Shown: positions 5,383 to 6,402 of the stretch, piece by piece
How the letters are laid out: each line of letters opens with the position of its first letter
Numbering within the stretch: position 1 is the stretch's first letter
Source: Methanosarcinales archaeon
Lineage (GTDB): Archaea > Halobacteriota > Syntropharchaeia > Alkanophagales > Methanospirareceae
Assembly (NCBI GenBank): GCA_025464275.1
Contig: JAODGR010000037.1
Span: forward strand, 1-6,402
Direction: 5' to 3'
DNA length: 6,402 nucleotides
Notes under the pieces: generated by a model
What the model was told of the DNA's origin: nothing
Database searches by the model: none
Seen by the model: the letters and a program-made list of their open reading frames with translations, nothing else
Program-made: the position numbers and the translations under genes

Positions 5383-6345
5383 TCACATCAGTGCCATCAC
5401 AAGGAGAATCATGAATATCTTTGAGACGATGCTGCATGTGAGATTGACAATGCTTATCTTCATCCCGAGTCGCCCAAACAGTGCCACATACATGGATATG
5501 CTATATTTGAGGTATATCATAATGATTATCAGCATGCTCCCGGTGAGCAGTGTGATGATAGCCTGTTTCGCATCGACCACGCCATTATTGAGTAGCGCTG
5601 CAACAGTAGCATAACCCGCGGAGAAATGAGCTAAGTCAGATAATAGCACTGCGATGCACTCACCCGGCAAGCCCAGAATCATCATTACCGGGTCGAAGAG
5701 GAGGCTGATATAATCCATCACCCCCAGCTGGAAGAGCAGGTCTATGCATAGAAACGATACCACCATGATGGGTATTATCCTCCTCAATGTGGTGACCGAT
5801 TTCCTCAGTGCGGTGACCACACTCCCGTTTCCATCCATGCCCCCGGCTCCTCCCCCATTTATGCGCTCAACCACAGGATGGCGCTGATATCCATGGTAAT
5901 GGAATCTGGAATAGAGGAGTGCGGCGAAGCTCTGGATGAAGGCGGATAGGAAATTGAGTGCGATATAAATGCCACCTATGAACGGACCCAGGAGTACAAG
6001 TGCAATAGGTGCCTGAACCCGGAATAGCGATTCTCCTGCCACTATGGGAAATGTAGACATCACCACCGTGACTATCGTCTCATCATCACTGACTTTACCT
6101 GCGTGATAGAATCCTGCGAGTGTGGATTTGCCTGCGGTGGGATTGAAGAAGGATGTGAAGAGGGCGAGTATACACTCCTTAGACAGCCTGGATGCACGGC
6201 ATAGGGGCTCAATCACCGGTAATAGCACCCATCTCATCAACAGGTTGCTCTCCAGCACTATATTCGCAATGATCACTCCGAGAGTAATGAGAGCCACCGC
6301 CTTAACGAGGTAGAGATAAATATGAATATCTGGACTCATCATCAT
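5383..6345 (-). CDS. Gate-domain (nucleoside recognition) membrane protein, COG3366-like
   Basis: This polytopic membrane protein of 320 residues carries two Gate-type (nucleoside recognition, PF07670) halves, as in the archaeal COG3366 family. Transported substrate and function are unknown; the name comes from likeness to nucleoside transporters. Hydrophobic stretches lie near 10-32, 91-104, 112-146, 188-208, 213-236, 240-254, 262-290 and 297-320. The first half holds FTSFFNPTAGKSTLAGFYHAG (63-83) and STFPIVAGESLFR (97-109). The second half holds SDLAHFSAGYATVAALLNNG (236-255) followed by a long hydrophobic run. A Gly-rich hydrophilic linker, NGGGAGGMDGNG (163-174), joins the halves. Three ATGs in a row (6345, 6342, 6339) can start it. 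AGGGG about ten bases before 6345 favours the first. It converges on pgi and is alone in the window; its promoter or operon partners may lie beyond the right edge. Confidence 0.8.
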   Translation of the reverse strand: MMMSPDIHIYLYLVKAVALITLGVIIANIVLESNLLMRWVLLPVIEPLCRASRLSKECILALFTSFFNPTAGKSTLAGFYHAGKVSDDETIVTVVMSTFPIVAGESLFRVQAPIALVLLGPFIGGIYIALNFLSAFIQSFAALLYSRFHYHGYQRHPVVERINGGGAGGMDGNGSVVTALRKSVTTLRRIIPIMVVSFLCIDLLFQLGVMDYISLLFDPVMMILGLPGECIAVLLSDLAHFSAGYATVAALLNNGVVDAKQAIITLLTGSMLIIIMIYLKYSISMYVALFGRLGMKISIVNLTCSIVSKIFMILLVMALM

Positions 6346-6354
6346 GTCATATCA

Positions 6355-6396
6355 TCCCCTACCCCCTCCTCACATTCCCCATTCCCCTCCTCACAT
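6355..6396. repeat. Tandem 21-bp duplication in the leader of the Gate gene
   Basis: Two adjacent 21-bp units (6355-6375 and 6376-6396) match at 18 of 21 positions. All three differences lie together next to the ACCCC/ATTCC junction. On the minus strand each unit starts ATGTGAGGAGGGG, so each carries a GGAGG core. The array ends about ten bases before the proposed start at 6345. The last six bases of the window (6397-6402) are outside it. Confidence 0.85.
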
Positions 6397-6402
6397 CCAC
6401 CA

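Noticed and set aside
4832..5437. Leftward 201-codon open frame across the pgi end and the intergenic gap
   Set aside because: Mostly antisense to pgi, overlaps the end of the Gate gene, Ser/Pro-rich composition typical of an antisense shadow.

Overview
The window reads as chromosomal DNA of a euryarchaeon from the methanogen lineage, and I infer possibly an ANME-1 or Syntrophoarchaea-like organism. The evidence is the gene set: a DUF2124 protein, a DUF6513/dihydropteroate-synthase-like protein, a COG3366-type Gate-domain membrane protein and a long-form HisG. Codon use rich in AGA/AGG and ATA, AT-rich archaeal-style promoters and short GGAG/GGTG ribosome sites agree with this. No mobile element, rRNA, tRNA or CRISPR array is visible.

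Layout: positions 1-21 probably hold the first codons of a leftward gene that leaves the window. A 165-bp divergent promoter region follows, then the rightward DUF2124 gene (187-663). This converges, with only 7 bp between stop codons, on a leftward pair: a GNAT acetyltransferase (2228-2767) followed by the DHPS-like protein (671-2212), probably one transcript. A second divergent promoter region (2768-2942) separates that pair from the rightward pair hisG (2943-3836) and pgi (3861-5285), 24 bp apart. A 97-bp convergent gap then leads to a leftward Gate-domain membrane protein (5383-6345), whose leader runs to the right edge.

How the genes fit: hisG makes the first committed step of histidine synthesis from PRPP, and pgi interconverts glucose-6-P and fructose-6-P. 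Both sit around sugar-phosphate supply, but pairing them is not a classical operon. The DHPS-like protein belongs to a conserved archaeal pterin-related family of unsettled function. DUF2124 and the Gate protein are conserved but uncharacterised.

I did not find a clearly new multi-gene system. The most distinctive signals are small. Short purine-rich tandem repeats recur in the leaders of hisG and the Gate gene. A hexanucleotide repeat inside the DHPS-like gene encodes a nine-serine run within a TIM-barrel loop.
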